Below, piece by piece: positions 15,584 to 24,169 of a DNA stretch of 39,104 nucleotides. The stretch is taken from the NCBI GenBank assembly GCA_018660305.1, contig JABJKO010000338.1, forward strand, positions 1 through 39,104, given 5' to 3'. Position 1 is the first letter of the stretch. The number at the start of each line of letters is the position of its first letter. The notes beneath the pieces were generated by a model, which was not told where the DNA came from, searched no databases, and was given only the letters and a program-made list of their open reading frames with translations. The translations under genes and the position numbers were made by a program. Origin of the DNA: Rhodospirillaceae bacterium. Lineage in GTDB: Bacteria > Pseudomonadota > Alphaproteobacteria > MPNO01 > UBA2964.

Positions 15584-16417
15584 TTACCCCGCTTGCGGCA
15601 GCCTGCCCGCGTGCGGCGGCTCTTCGCGGCAGTCAAATTTTGGCACGCCGGGTTTTCCGGCAACTGGTCTGACGCGCCCTTCGGCGGAAAACGTGCCGGC
15701 AATTTCCCGGATCATCTTGCGGCGGACAGAAACCGCGAGATCCTTGTAATTTTCCACCACGATGGAAAACGCGCCCGGGCCGCCGATGACGCAATCTGAG
15801 AAATACCGGTCGAGATTCGGCATGGGCGGAAAGCTGAAGTTGCGCCGCATAATCAGGACAGGCAGCCCGTTTATAGTAATGCCTTTTCCGAGGGCGCGCT
15901 GGCGGGCTCCGGCGAGCGGCGCACCGGCATTGTTGCGCCCGTCGCTGGACAGATCGATCACCCGGCGGGTTGCCTCGAACGGTGCCGCCGCGACCAGCTT
16001 GACGGCCCGATCAAGGGCGCCGCTGATGGATGTCCAGTAGCCGCCGCTGACCGGCGCGGCTTTCAGCGCCGCGCCCGCCGCCCGGGCGCTCTCGGCGCTG
16101 TCGATGCGGGTCCAGCCCATCACCTGATGCTGCTCGCCGGGGCCGGCCCACTCGAGATAGGTTACGGCAATGCTGCCCCGGCGACCGCCCTTGATGGCCG
16201 CGATGATCAGCGGGTCCGACAATGCATCGGCGTACCCGTAGCGTTGCAGCCAGGCTTCTTTTTCATTGATGCTGTCCGAGACATCGACGGCGAGGACCAG
16301 CAGCAGATCGACGGCCTTGCCGTTGCCGGATTCCTGGGCATGGGGCGCGGCAATACCCCATAGGCCGATGACAACCAGACCCATCTTCAAGCGAAGCCAT
16401 GATGGTCTCAGACGCAT
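15584..16417 (-). CDS. DUF1194 protein (secreted, von Willebrand A-like), copy 1
   Basis: The 277-aa protein has an N-terminal signal peptide (MRLRPSWLRLKMGLVVIGLWGIAAPHA), so it is exported. The mature part begins with VDLLLVLAVDVSDSINEKEAW, which has the DxSxS metal-site motif of von Willebrand A domains. Later family motifs are YLEWAG, WTSISGALDRAV, RRVIDLSSDGRNNAG and CVIGGPGAFSIVV. These match the alphaproteobacterial DUF1194 family as recalled. It follows a close paralogue (16429-17301) with an 11-bp gap, which suggests tandem duplication and one transcript. The C-terminal tail differs between copies. The ligand or partner is unknown; vWA domains usually mediate metal-dependent protein contacts. 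Confidence 0.85.
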   Translation of the reverse strand: MRLRPSWLRLKMGLVVIGLWGIAAPHAQESGNGKAVDLLLVLAVDVSDSINEKEAWLQRYGYADALSDPLIIAAIKGGRRGSIAVTYLEWAGPGEQHQVMGWTRIDSAESARAAGAALKAAPVSGGYWTSISGALDRAVKLVAAAPFEATRRVIDLSSDGRNNAGAPLAGARQRALGKGITINGLPVLIMRRNFSFPPMPNLDRYFSDCVIGGPGAFSIVVENYKDLAVSVRRKMIREIAGTFSAEGRVRPVAGKPGVPKFDCREEPPHAGRLPQAG

Positions 16418-16428
16418 TGGGGTCTCTC

Positions 16429-17301
16429 CTATTCGTCGTCGATGATACCCCGGAACCGCCTTTCACCTTCATCGCAGGGCGGCACCCAACGCTGTAACGG
16501 CGTGTTTCCAACTGCCTGGCCCACTGCCTGCCCCACTGCCTGGGCGTAGCCCGGCACTGGTGTTTCTGTGGGTGGCGCGCGCGGCATGATGCCGGCGATT
16601 TCCAGGATCAGCTTGCGGCGGATCGCCTTGGCAAAGGACCGAAATCCATGGGCGACCACAATGAAGGCGCCCGGCCCGCCGATGACGCATTTACGGTAAT
16701 AGAGATCCAGATTGGGCATCGGCGCCCGGGAAATATTGAACCGGTCATTGATGATGGGAAGCCCGTTGATGGTAATGCGCCGGGCGACAGCCGCATCGCG
16801 TGCCGCCACAACCAGTCCGCCCGTATTGTTCGGCCCGTCGCCCGACACATCGATGATCCGGCGCGTACCGTCGAAATTGTTGGTGCCAAACAGGGCGGCG
16901 CTGAAATCAATGGCCTGACTGATGGACGTCCAGGGCCCCGATCCCACCGATGCATGGGAGAGTTTTTTCGAAAAAGCCCGGGCGGCGGCGGCACTGTCGA
17001 TCAGGGTCCAGTCCACAACCGGGATCTGCCAGCCGTCGCCGGCCCATTCAAAATAGGTGACCGCGATACGCCCGAGAATGCCCGACCGGATCGCGCGAAT
17101 AATTTCAGGATCGGCAATGGCCGCCACATAACCCTGGCGCTGCAGGGCCGCTTCCTCCTCGTCGACACTGCCCGATACATCCACCGCCAGCACCAGCTCG
17201 AGATCAACCGCCATGGGTCGGGCAGGCGCTGCGTTGGTGAGGAACAGGGTAACGGCGATGGCCGGAACGACAGGCCACCATGAGCGCCATGCCGCCCCCA
17301 A
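16429..17301 (-). CDS. DUF1194 protein (secreted, von Willebrand A-like), copy 2
   Basis: The open frame reaches 17727, but its first part overlaps the PPP-like gene in another frame and looks like shadow sequence. The TTG at 17301, with GAGG nine bases upstream, gives a protein with a signal peptide (GAAWRSWWPVVPAIAVTLFL, then TNAAPA) directly before the vWA core AVDLELVLAVDVSGSVDEEE. A TTG at 17316 is also possible. Shared motifs with copy 1 are WTSISQAIDFS, RRIIDVSGDGPNNTGG, TINGLPII and CVIGGPGAFIVV. The C-terminal AVGQAVGQAVG is encoded by three 12-bp tandem repeats (16511-16546). It sits between the PPP-like gene and copy 1, all on one strand, so a three-gene operon is likely. Confidence 0.8.
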   Translation of the reverse strand: MGAAWRSWWPVVPAIAVTLFLTNAAPARPMAVDLELVLAVDVSGSVDEEEAALQRQGYVAAIADPEIIRAIRSGILGRIAVTYFEWAGDGWQIPVVDWTLIDSAAAARAFSKKLSHASVGSGPWTSISQAIDFSAALFGTNNFDGTRRIIDVSGDGPNNTGGLVVAARDAAVARRITINGLPIINDRFNISRAPMPNLDLYYRKCVIGGPGAFIVVAHGFRSFAKAIRRKLILEIAGIMPRAPPTETPVPGYAQAVGQAVGQAVGNTPLQRWVPPCDEGERRFRGIIDDE

Positions 17302-17305
17302 TTTG

Positions 17306-18103
17306 CTATGCCTCAAGCACTTCAGCGAGGGTGCCGTCACGGTCGATGCAGCCGGCCAGCAGCGGGCCGCCAAAGCCCGAGCCGCCATCCAGGCTGATGG
17401 TATAATTACCGGTTTCGATGCCACGATGTTTTGGGTCGAACCCGCGGATGATCTTGCGAAACCCGCCATATTCGTCGTCGATATTGTCGAACCCGCCGGT
17501 GCCCCACCAGAACACATCGGCCTGGGCATCGAGCGGGCGGTCAGTCCGCACGCCGCGATTGACGAACAGCAGATCGCCTTCGCGCGTATGGGCGGCGTGC
17601 TTGAGCGCGCTGAGCCAGGCCTGATGACCGGTCGCCTGGAAATCTCGGCGTAGCTGGGTCGTCCAGTGGGTGATGGCGAGCGCTCCTTGCCGGATGGCCC
17701 GCGACGCCTCGTCGGCACTGCTGCCATAGGCTTCGAGGGTGGCGCCGACGCCCTGTTCCAGCATCCAGTCCAGGACTTCCGAGGGGTTCACCGCGAACTG
17801 CAATTGCAGCAGCTTTTGCCACATCTCTTCCTGCGCGCCGCGCAGCAGGGCGACGTCATGAACCAGTGCGTTGGGCCGCGCCAGCATCAGCCGGCGGAAA
17901 GAAAGCACACTATCGACCGTCTCCCGCACCGCCGGTCCGTGCCCCAGCACATTGCCGAGATAGACGAGCCGGTCATTGGGTCCGATACGGCGTGCCAGAT
18001 CGGTGTGAAGCTTCCGCAAGCGGCCCGCCTCGCCATGGATCGACGCTACGGCCCAGATGCGCTCTGCCTTGCGCAGAGATGCGAACATTGTGCCATCTGC
18101 CAT
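17306..18103 (-). CDS. PPP-type metallophosphatase-like protein lacking metal ligands
   Basis: The 265-aa protein has the overall layout of bacterial Ser/Thr protein phosphatases, but its catalytic motifs are changed. GDIHG reads A20-S21-I-H-G, GDxxxRG reads G50-N51-VLGHG, and RGNHE reads R-G-A-Q-E (88-92). The later VHAG reads VNRG. Thus most ligands of the two-metal centre are replaced, and phosphatase activity is doubtful. No frameshift or stop breaks the gene. It may be a binding or scaffold protein. It is upstream of two DUF1194 genes on the same strand with an overlap or tiny gap, so the three probably work together. The fold assignment is strong; the pseudoenzyme call is an inference from the alignment of motifs by eye. 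Confidence 0.75.
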   Translation of the reverse strand: MADGTMFASLRKAERIWAVASIHGEAGRLRKLHTDLARRIGPNDRLVYLGNVLGHGPAVRETVDSVLSFRRLMLARPNALVHDVALLRGAQEEMWQKLLQLQFAVNPSEVLDWMLEQGVGATLEAYGSSADEASRAIRQGALAITHWTTQLRRDFQATGHQAWLSALKHAAHTREGDLLFVNRGVRTDRPLDAQADVFWWGTGGFDNIDDEYGGFRKIIRGFDPKHRGIETGNYTISLDGGSGFGGPLLAGCIDRDGTLAEVLEA

Positions 18104-18175
18104 GGGATGATTAGGCTCGAATCAGCCTTGCCGCGTCAAGCGCGGCGCGCGCCACAAAGTCGTGGCTGTGGATAT

Positions 18176-19054
18176 CTATTGGCCGAAGGTCCGGTCGCTG
18201 ATGACCACGAAAACTCCATCCTTGTCGCTGAACTGGAATTGGCTGATGGGACAGGATTTGGCGATCATGTCGGCCCGGATCTGATTTTCCTCAGTATTCC
18301 GGTTCGGCTCCGATAACAGCCACATGGGCGCGTAGCCCGGCGAAAAGTGAGTGGACAGCCCTTCTATCTCCGCCTGTACCGCCGCCGCGTCTTCCACCCT
18401 GAAACCCACGTGATCGGGCCCGCGGCCGGTGACGCTGATACCGCCATAATCCTGGATGCTCCAGGGGATCAGCATCAGCGTAAGGCGTCCGTCGGACAAA
18501 TAATGGTTGGGATCGTCCCCGGTCGGGCCAAGATGCGAAAATCCAAACACATCCTCATAGAACCGCGCGCATTCATCGAGCTTGCGGGTGCGGATGGCAT
18601 AGTGATGCAGATAGCGGCCCGACGGATCTTTGTCGGACCATCGCGCGAAGTTGGTGGAGGTAGGCCTGTCCTGCGGCCGTTTGGCGGCCAGGGATTTTTC
18701 CGCCGGACCCTGCGACAGGGCGAAGATACTGCCCGCCGGGTCGTGGGAAAAATAATCGCCATTGGCGCCGTCTTTCGGCTGATCCATCCAGCCAATGGAG
18801 GGGTAATCCGCCTTCAGCCTGTCGAAGACGGCGTCCAAATCGTCGATCTCGATGCCGAAATGATCCAGCCCCACGCGGTGTCCCGCCAGGCGCGGACGAA
18901 TATTGAGGGTGACGTAACCGTCGGACAGCACCTCGCCCAGATCGGGCGTCCGGCGCGCATGATCCACCTCCATGCCGAAAATGGTTTCGTAAAACGTCGA
19001 CATGGGCGCGGGGTTGGTGGAGATCGACGCAATATGGCTAATTCTGGCGGACAT
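18176..19054 (-). CDS. VOC-family (glyoxalase/extradiol dioxygenase-like) protein, copy 1
   Basis: The 292-aa protein has two vicinal-oxygen-chelate modules. The first starts ISHIASISTNPAPMSTFYETIFGMEV and includes GLDHFGIEIDDLD. The second starts HHYAIRTRKLDECARFYEDVFGF and includes GPDHVGFRVEDAA. The paired His residues at module starts and middles are the usual metal ligands. This layout fits ring-cleaving extradiol dioxygenases or isomerases of aromatic degradation, but the substrate cannot be read. It lies 10 bp after a close paralogue at 19065 on the same strand, an operon formed by tandem duplication. Confidence 0.82.
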   Translation of the reverse strand: MSARISHIASISTNPAPMSTFYETIFGMEVDHARRTPDLGEVLSDGYVTLNIRPRLAGHRVGLDHFGIEIDDLDAVFDRLKADYPSIGWMDQPKDGANGDYFSHDPAGSIFALSQGPAEKSLAAKRPQDRPTSTNFARWSDKDPSGRYLHHYAIRTRKLDECARFYEDVFGFSHLGPTGDDPNHYLSDGRLTLMLIPWSIQDYGGISVTGRGPDHVGFRVEDAAAVQAEIEGLSTHFSPGYAPMWLLSEPNRNTEENQIRADMIAKSCPISQFQFSDKDGVFVVISDRTFGQ

Positions 19055-19064
19055 CTGTGTTCTC

Positions 19065-19898
19065 TCAGTCGAGGGTCACAAAGCAGACGCCGTTGCTGTC
19101 GCAATATTGATATTTGCTGTCCGGCGCGGCTTTTTTCAGCATTTCCGCCCGCTTCTTGTCCTTGGCCCGGCTGTCGAGCAGCCAGCAGGGCGCGGCGGTG
19201 GGGGTAAAGCGGCTGTTGTAGTCGAGAATTTCCGCATGGACCTTATGGGCATCCTCGACCCTGAAGCCGATATGGTCGATCATGGGCCGGTTGGCATCGA
19301 CCCCGCCATAATCGGCGATCTTCCAGGGGATGAGTTTCAGCGTCACGCGCCCGTCGGTCAGGCTGTGGGTTTCGTCGTCTTTCTGACGGTTGAGCGGCGT
19401 CATTTCAAAGACGTCATGATAGAACTCGGCACAGAGCGCGGGGTCGGGCGTGCGCAACGCCAGATATTCCACACGGCGGTCCTGCTCGCGGTCCCCTTCC
19501 AGATAAAGCCCGCCGGTTTTGACCTCGCTGATATCCTGTTTCATGTTTTTCTGATTGATATCCACCACCTGGCCGTCAGGGTCATGGATGCCGACCTGGG
19601 CATAGGGCCGCATGCCGGAGCGCTTCACCCATTCCACCGTCGGGTAGTTCTTTTCGGCCATGGCGAATGAGTTTTCGATGTCCTCCACCTCGATCCCGAA
19701 ATGGTCGAGACCCGCTGGGCCGGGACGTCCCGGAAGGATGGGATTGAAGTTAAGCCCCACATAGCCTTCCCGGGCGGTCGCCGAGTGGCCAATGGCCGAG
19801 GCCCGTCGCTCCAGGGTCATGTTGAAGATGGTCGCGTAAAACGTCGCAACAGTCTGCGGGTCCAGCGCGATACAGGCGATATGGTTCAGCTTCGGCAT
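19065..19898 (-). CDS. VOC-family (glyoxalase/extradiol dioxygenase-like) protein, copy 2
   Basis: Paralogue of the protein at 18176 (277 aa), with the same two-module plan: LNHIACIALDPQTVATFYATIFNM, then GLDHFGIEVEDIENSF, VEYLALRTPDPALCAEFYHDVFEM and MIDHIGFRVEDAHKV. In both copies LIPWKI/SxxDYGG precedes the second DH motif, showing close relation. The ATG has AAGGAG seven bases upstream and it is the first gene of the pair. The second module starts with E-Y-L-A rather than H-H-Y-A, so the first His ligand of that module is changed compared with copy 1. The two proteins may differ in activity or form a heteromer. Specific reaction unknown. Confidence 0.82.
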   Translation of the reverse strand: MPKLNHIACIALDPQTVATFYATIFNMTLERRASAIGHSATAREGYVGLNFNPILPGRPGPAGLDHFGIEVEDIENSFAMAEKNYPTVEWVKRSGMRPYAQVGIHDPDGQVVDINQKNMKQDISEVKTGGLYLEGDREQDRRVEYLALRTPDPALCAEFYHDVFEMTPLNRQKDDETHSLTDGRVTLKLIPWKIADYGGVDANRPMIDHIGFRVEDAHKVHAEILDYNSRFTPTAAPCWLLDSRAKDKKRAEMLKKAAPDSKYQYCDSNGVCFVTLD

Positions 19899-20003
19899 TC
19901 CCTTGCTCCTTATCCGAGCCTCCGATTAAGCCACTATAAGTCAAATTCATCGACCTAAGAAGGCAGGTCGTCGCCGCAAGTTTTTGATCAGGCCGAGCCT
20001 GCC

Positions 20004-20906
20004 CTAATGCCGGCGTGCCGAGATGACGATACCGATGGTAACCAGGACGAACGCGACCGGGTGATACCAGTGCGGCTCTTCCCCCAGGACGGGGATGGCG
20101 ATGGCCGCGACGAACAGAGGCGGCAGATAGTTGAAGATACTCATGCGCGCCGGGCCCAGTATGGCGATACCGGCATTAATGAGATAGACCGCGCAGATGG
20201 CGGGAAAAATGGCGGTAAAGACAATGGCGCCCACCGCCGGCAGGGTCGCGACCACCGGCCGGCCGGCAAGGGTCTCGATCATATAGGGCGGCACCATCAT
20301 GAGTGCCCCCAGCACCATGGTGACCTGCAGCAGCACCATGGGATGGATGTCGCGTGGCACCCGGCCGATCAGGGTCTGGTACAAGGCGATGCCCATACTG
20401 GCGCCCACCAGCCACAAATCGCCCTGGTTGAGATCCATCTGCAGCAGGATGGTCGGGTCGCCCCGTGTCAGGACAGTCACCACGCCGATCACGGCGATGC
20501 CGATTCCCATCCATTGGTAGCGGGTGACCGTGCCGCGGAACAGAAACCAGCTCAACAGCAGGATGATCGCTGGACGGGCCACCGGTATGAGGCCGCCATT
20601 GAGCGCCGTGGTATCCTGCAGCCCCACATAGATCAGATTGTTGCCCAGCGGGACCATGACGATGCTCACCAGAAGGAGGATGCGCCAGCTTCGCCGGATC
20701 AGCGGCCATTGTTCTCGGCAATGACGCACTGAGAACGGCAGAAACAATAGGGCCGCAACCAGCCAGCGCCAGAATGACAGGCCCAGCGGTGGAATTTCGG
20801 TATGGGCGGCGCGGCCCACGATGATGTTCAGCGCCATAAACAGAAAGGCGAGCGTCAGGTAGCAGTAGGCGCGAAAATCGCCCCGCCAGGCATCGGCGAT
20901 GGACAA
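20004..20906 (-). CDS. EamA/DMT-family transporter, about 10 TM segments
   Basis: The 300-aa protein is very hydrophobic and made of two homologous halves of about five membrane helices each, as in drug/metabolite transporters. Visible segments include YLTLAFLFMALNIIVGRAA, FWRWLVAALLFLPFSV and, in the second half, SMGIALYQTLIGRV and FTAIFPAICAVYLINAGIAILGP. The family motif PALAAI...E is represented by LPPLFVAAIAIPVLGEEPHWYH. The start is a TTG at 20906 with AGGA about 8 bases upstream. It sits in the inner membrane and probably exports a small metabolite; the substrate cannot be inferred. The 105-bp gap to the VOC genes carries no clear terminator. Confidence 0.85.
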   Translation of the reverse strand: MSIADAWRGDFRAYCYLTLAFLFMALNIIVGRAAHTEIPPLGLSFWRWLVAALLFLPFSVRHCREQWPLIRRSWRILLLVSIVMVPLGNNLIYVGLQDTTALNGGLIPVARPAIILLLSWFLFRGTVTRYQWMGIGIAVIGVVTVLTRGDPTILLQMDLNQGDLWLVGASMGIALYQTLIGRVPRDIHPMVLLQVTMVLGALMMVPPYMIETLAGRPVVATLPAVGAIVFTAIFPAICAVYLINAGIAILGPARMSIFNYLPPLFVAAIAIPVLGEEPHWYHPVAFVLVTIGIVISARRH

Positions 20907-21104
20907 GGATAATTCCTGAGATGTTTTATCGGATCGTCCCGCTACATCTAGAGCAGTGTCCCGCTAATTTGAACCCCCTGCGCGCAACCCTGCGTGCATA
21001 TGGCCGCCCTTTGTGGAATTCTAGGGGCGTGACAGATTGCAAACCGAGAGTCGGAAGAAATATTTTGTTCGCCAGCCTCGCCCCCTCGAATCAAACCCCG
21101 CGCC

Positions 21105-22103
21105 ATGCTGACCGTCGGTGACATCGTTCCCCCCGTTGACTTGCTGGATGCAAAGGGCGCCAGCGTTGTGCTCAATTCCGACCATATCGCCGGCCACTAC
21201 ACCATCCTTATTCTGTGCAGCGGTGACGACGAGCGCACCGACGTCCAGCTCGGCCGGTTCACGGCAGCCCGTGACGAGATCGAGGGGGCCGGCGGAATCA
21301 TCTTTTCCGTTACCCCGCGGATTGTGGGTCCGGTGTCTCTGCCCTTTGCGACAATCGCGGATCGGGCCGGCGTACTGTGCGAGGCGTTCGGCGTCACCGC
21401 CGTGACCACCCTCGTGGTCCGGCCCAATCATCATGTGATGGCCCTGTTCGGCGATGACGAACCCGATCATGCCGCCGCCGCGCTGGCCGTGATCCGCGCC
21501 GATACGGAAAACCGGGCGTCGCGCGAAGCCGCCCGTCATCCGCCGGTGCTGATCGTGCCCGATGTGCTGAGTGCCGAGGATTGCGACCACCTCATTTCAA
21601 TTTTCAATTTCAAGGGAAATGTCTGGGTCGAGCCGGGAGACGGGCCCAAGAACATGGCCGACGATTACAAGATGCGGATCCCCGATTACGGGCGGGAGGA
21701 CCGCATCGACCACTGGATCATCAACCAGGAGACCCAGGACTTTGTCACCAGCCGGCTGAAAGCACGGTTGTTTCCTGAAATCGAGAAAGCGTTTCACTAC
21801 CGGATTACCCGTTTCGAACGCTACCGTATCGGGAATTATAAGGGCGAGCGTGGCGGCGAGGCCCTTGGGCACCGCGACAATACCGCGGAACACGTCGCGC
21901 ACCGGCGGTTCGCGGCTTCGATTAATCTCAATAGTGAGGACTTCAAGGGTGGGGAGTTACGGTTTCCCGAATATGGCGGTCATCTGTACCGGCCCGAGAC
22001 CGGCGCCGCCATCGTGTTTTCTTCATCCATGCTCCACGAGCCGCTGCATGTCACCGAAGGGCAGCGTTTCGTGTTGCTTTCATTCCTGTTTGGCGATCAC
22101 TGA
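21105..22103 (+). CDS. Thioredoxin-fold domain fused to 2OG-Fe(II) oxygenase, 332 aa
   Basis: Residues 1-130 look like a peroxiredoxin/AhpC-type fold (VGDIVPPVDLLDAKGASVVL, HYTILILCSGDD) but lack the peroxidatic TxxC motif, so this part is probably not catalytic. Residues 145-332 form a prolyl-4-hydroxylase-like 2-oxoglutarate and iron dioxygenase. Iron ligands are H256-R-D258 and H311, with R321 ten residues later to bind 2-oxoglutarate (SSSMLHEPLHVTEGQRFVLLSF). Substrate may be a protein or small molecule. No strong ribosome site precedes the ATG at 21105. The 3' end overlaps the convergent DUF454 gene by 24 bp. Domain calls are by motif, substrate unknown. Confidence 0.82.
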   Translation: MLTVGDIVPPVDLLDAKGASVVLNSDHIAGHYTILILCSGDDERTDVQLGRFTAARDEIEGAGGIIFSVTPRIVGPVSLPFATIADRAGVLCEAFGVTAVTTLVVRPNHHVMALFGDDEPDHAAAALAVIRADTENRASREAARHPPVLIVPDVLSAEDCDHLISIFNFKGNVWVEPGDGPKNMADDYKMRIPDYGREDRIDHWIINQETQDFVTSRLKARLFPEIEKAFHYRITRFERYRIGNYKGERGGEALGHRDNTAEHVAHRRFAASINLNSEDFKGGELRFPEYGGHLYRPETGAAIVFSSSMLHEPLHVTEGQRFVLLSFLFGDH

Positions 22104-22520
22104 GTCGGTCGCGGTCTCGGCAATTCCGCTGGGCCGGGTCATGACATAGAAGGCCGCGATGAAGAGGCCAAAAATCGTTGCCGCCACGATACCCTGATCC
22201 ACCTTCAGAAGGATTATCAACACGGCGCTGGCCGCCATGCCGGCGAGGGCGATGCGTTTGCTGGTGGGGCGAATGACGCCATGGGTTAGAAAGTCGCCAA
22301 TGGCGTTCCCAATACGGGGCCATGCCAGAATCCGGCGGTACATGGCGGGGGAGCTTTTGGCGAAACAGATCGCGGCAACAATCCAGAACACCGTGGTGGG
22401 CAGGATCGGCAGAAACATTCCGACAAAACCGGTCGCGAAAAACAGATACCCCGCCGCAAGCAGCAACAGGCGTCGGGGATTGGCATTGTGGGTCATGGAC
22501 AACTTCGACTGAACAATCAT
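22080..22520 (-). CDS. DUF454 (YbaN-like) inner membrane protein, 146 aa
   Basis: The frame is open to 22538, but the ATG at 22520 (MIVQSKLSMTHN) has a GGAGG eight bases upstream and is preferred. Family marks are GYLFFATGFVGMFLPILPTTVFWIVAAICFAKSSPAMYR and later NAIGDFLTHGVIRPTSKRIA, typical of DUF454 proteins such as YbaN. Two hydrophobic regions (about 19-50 and 92-132) give three or four membrane helices. Function is not known. It lies downstream of katA on the same strand, separated by a hairpin at 22549. Its 3' end overlaps the convergent oxygenase gene. Confidence 0.85.
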   Translation of the reverse strand: MIVQSKLSMTHNANPRRLLLLAAGYLFFATGFVGMFLPILPTTVFWIVAAICFAKSSPAMYRRILAWPRIGNAIGDFLTHGVIRPTSKRIALAGMAASAVLIILLKVDQGIVAATIFGLFIAAFYVMTRPSGIAETATDSVIAKQE

Positions 22521-22548
22521 GCAATTTACCTCCGGCAAGCCTAGAGGA

Positions 22549-22578
22549 CCGGGCTCAACAAAACGTTATTGAGCCCGG
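22549..22578 (-). terminator. 10-bp stem hairpin downstream of katA
   Basis: CCGGGCTCAA at 22549-22558 and TTGAGCCCGG at 22569-22578 form a perfect 10-bp stem with a 10-nt loop, 21 bp past the katA stop. There is no strong T-run after it on the minus strand, so it may be a weak or Rho-assisted terminator or an RNA stabiliser. Confidence 0.5.
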
Positions 22579-22598
22579 CCTCGGGGCCTTTGCGGTAT

Positions 22599-24062
22599 TT
22601 ATTCGGCCGCCGCATTCTGGTTCAAGGCTGCCCTGACACCGTCGGCATAGGCGGGGTCGATCTGGCGGAAATGCGCCATCTGACGGTCGACGATCTCTCC
22701 CGGCACACCCTGCATGGCCGCCGCGATATTGGTGAAAAGCCGTTGTTTCTGGCCATCATCGAACAGGGCGAACAGGGCCCGGGGCTGGCTGTAATCGTCA
22801 TTTCCCTCGCGATGGTTGTAGCGGTCCGCATCACCGGAAATTCTGAGCGGCGGTTCCCGGTAAACCGGATTGTCAGCCGGTCCCGCCATCGAATTTGGCT
22901 CGTAATAGGCATCCGGATTGCCCGTGTCATTCCGGAAGAACCGCATGGACCCGTCCTTGTGATAGTGATGCACCGGGCATTTCGGCGCGTTGACCGGCAG
23001 GGCTTCGTAGTGGGTGCCGATGCGATACCGATGCGCGTCGGCATAGGCGAAGATGCGCGCCTGCAGCACCTTGTCGGGGCTGAACCCGATACCCGGCACT
23101 ACGTTTGACGGGCTGAACGCCGCCTGTTCGATTTCCGCGAAGTAATTGTCGGGATTACGGTTGAGCTCCATTACCCCCACCGGGATCAGCGGATAATCCG
23201 CATGGGGCCATACCTTGGTCAGATCGAACGGGTTATAGGGTGTCTCGTCCGCATCCAGTTCCGGCATGATCTGCACGTAGACAGTCCATTTGGGGAAGTC
23301 GCCCCGATCGATGCCGCCGAACAGCTCTTCCTGATAGGTCTCCCGCGATTGGCCGATGACATGGGCGGATTCCTCGTTGGTGTAATGCCTGTGGCCCTGC
23401 TGGGTCTTGAAATGGAATTTGACCCAGTAGCGTTCGCCGTCATCATTCCAGAAGCTGAACGTGTGGGAGCCATAGCCGTTCATATACATGGGCGCCACCG
23501 GAATGCCGCGATCGGACATGAGGATGGTGATCTGGTGCAGGCTCTCGGGCGATTGCGACCAGAAATCCCACATGGCGGTCGGGGATCGCAGATTGGTTCT
23601 GGGATGGCGTTTCTGGGTCCGGATGAAATCCGGGAACTTCAACGGATCGCGGATAAAGAACACCGGTGTGTTGTTGCCCACCAAATCCCAATTGCCTTCT
23701 TCGGTATAGAATTTGAGGGCGAAGCCGCGCACATCCCGTTCCGCGTCCGCCGCGCCCAACTCACCGGCGACGGTGGAAAACCGCAGCAGCATATCCGTCT
23801 TCTTGCCCAATTCGGAAAAGATCCCGGCCCGCGTGTATTTGCTGATGTCGTGTGTGACCGTGAAGGTACCAAACGCCCCCCAGCCCTTGGCGTGAACGAC
23901 CCGTTCGGGAATGCGTTCGCGGTTCTGGTGAGCCAGTTTTTCCACCAGCTGGTAATCCTGCATCAGGAGGGGGCCGCGGACCCCGGCGGTCTGTGAATTC
24001 TGATTATCGGCTATCGGCGCACCGGCCGATGTGGTCATGGTCTTCGGTGTCTCTGTCTTCAT
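22599..24062 (-). CDS. katA: Monofunctional heme catalase
   Basis: The 487-aa catalase breaks hydrogen peroxide into water and oxygen. The distal histidine lies in [16 protein letters not shown], the distal asparagine in [15 protein letters not shown], and the proximal heme tyrosine in [14 protein letters not shown]. Its length matches small-subunit, NADPH-binding type catalases. The usual GAGAFG or GSGAFG after the distal histidine is GWGAFG here. The ATG has GGAG seven bases upstream. The gene is divergent from oxyR, and the 107-bp gap holds an OxyR-like operator, so induction by peroxide through OxyR is expected. No signal peptide is seen, so the enzyme is cytoplasmic. Confidence 0.96.
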   Translation of the reverse strand: MKTETPKTMTTSAGAPIADNQNSQTAGVRGPLLMQDYQLVEKLAHQNRERIPERVVHAKGWGAFGTFTVTHDISKYTRAGIFSELGKKTDMLLRFSTVAGELGAADAERDVRGFALKFYTEEGNWDLVGNNTPVFFIRDPLKFPDFIRTQKRHPRTNLRSPTAMWDFWSQSPESLHQITILMSDRGIPVAPMYMNGYGSHTFSFWNDDGERYWVKFHFKTQQGHRHYTNEESAHVIGQSRETYQEELFGGIDRGDFPKWTVYVQIMPELDADETPYNPFDLTKVWPHADYPLIPVGVMELNRNPDNYFAEIEQAAFSPSNVVPGIGFSPDKVLQARIFAYADAHRYRIGTHYEALPVNAPKCPVHHYHKDGSMRFFRNDTGNPDAYYEPNSMAGPADNPVYREPPLRISGDADRYNHREGNDDYSQPRALFALFDDGQKQRLFTNIAAAMQGVPGEIVDRQMAHFRQIDPAYADGVRAALNQNAAAE

Positions 24063-24123
24063 TGTCCGTCTCCATTGTTTGAAATGACGGACTTAAAATC
24101 GCACCCTTGGACAAATAACTGAA

Positions 24124-24160
24124 ATATATTGAAACTATTGGATTAATAGGATAAACCGAT
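24124..24160. promoter_or_regulatory. OxyR operator in the katA-oxyR interval
   Basis: The pattern ATAT-N7-CTAT-N7-ATAG-N7-CGAT matches the OxyR consensus ATAG-N7-CTAT-N7-ATAG-N7-CTAT at 14 of 16 fixed bases with exact spacing; the two inner tetramers are perfect. It ends 9 bp before the oxyR ATG and lies about 62 bp upstream of the katA ATG. This fits activation of katA and autorepression of oxyR. Confidence 0.8.
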
Positions 24161-24169
24161 CACAAGCCA

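Noticed and set aside
17302..17727. N-terminal extension of the second DUF1194 protein
   Set aside because: The open frame overlaps the PPP-like gene in another frame, looks low-complexity (Ser/Arg/Pro rich), and a signal peptide begins only after 17301-17316.
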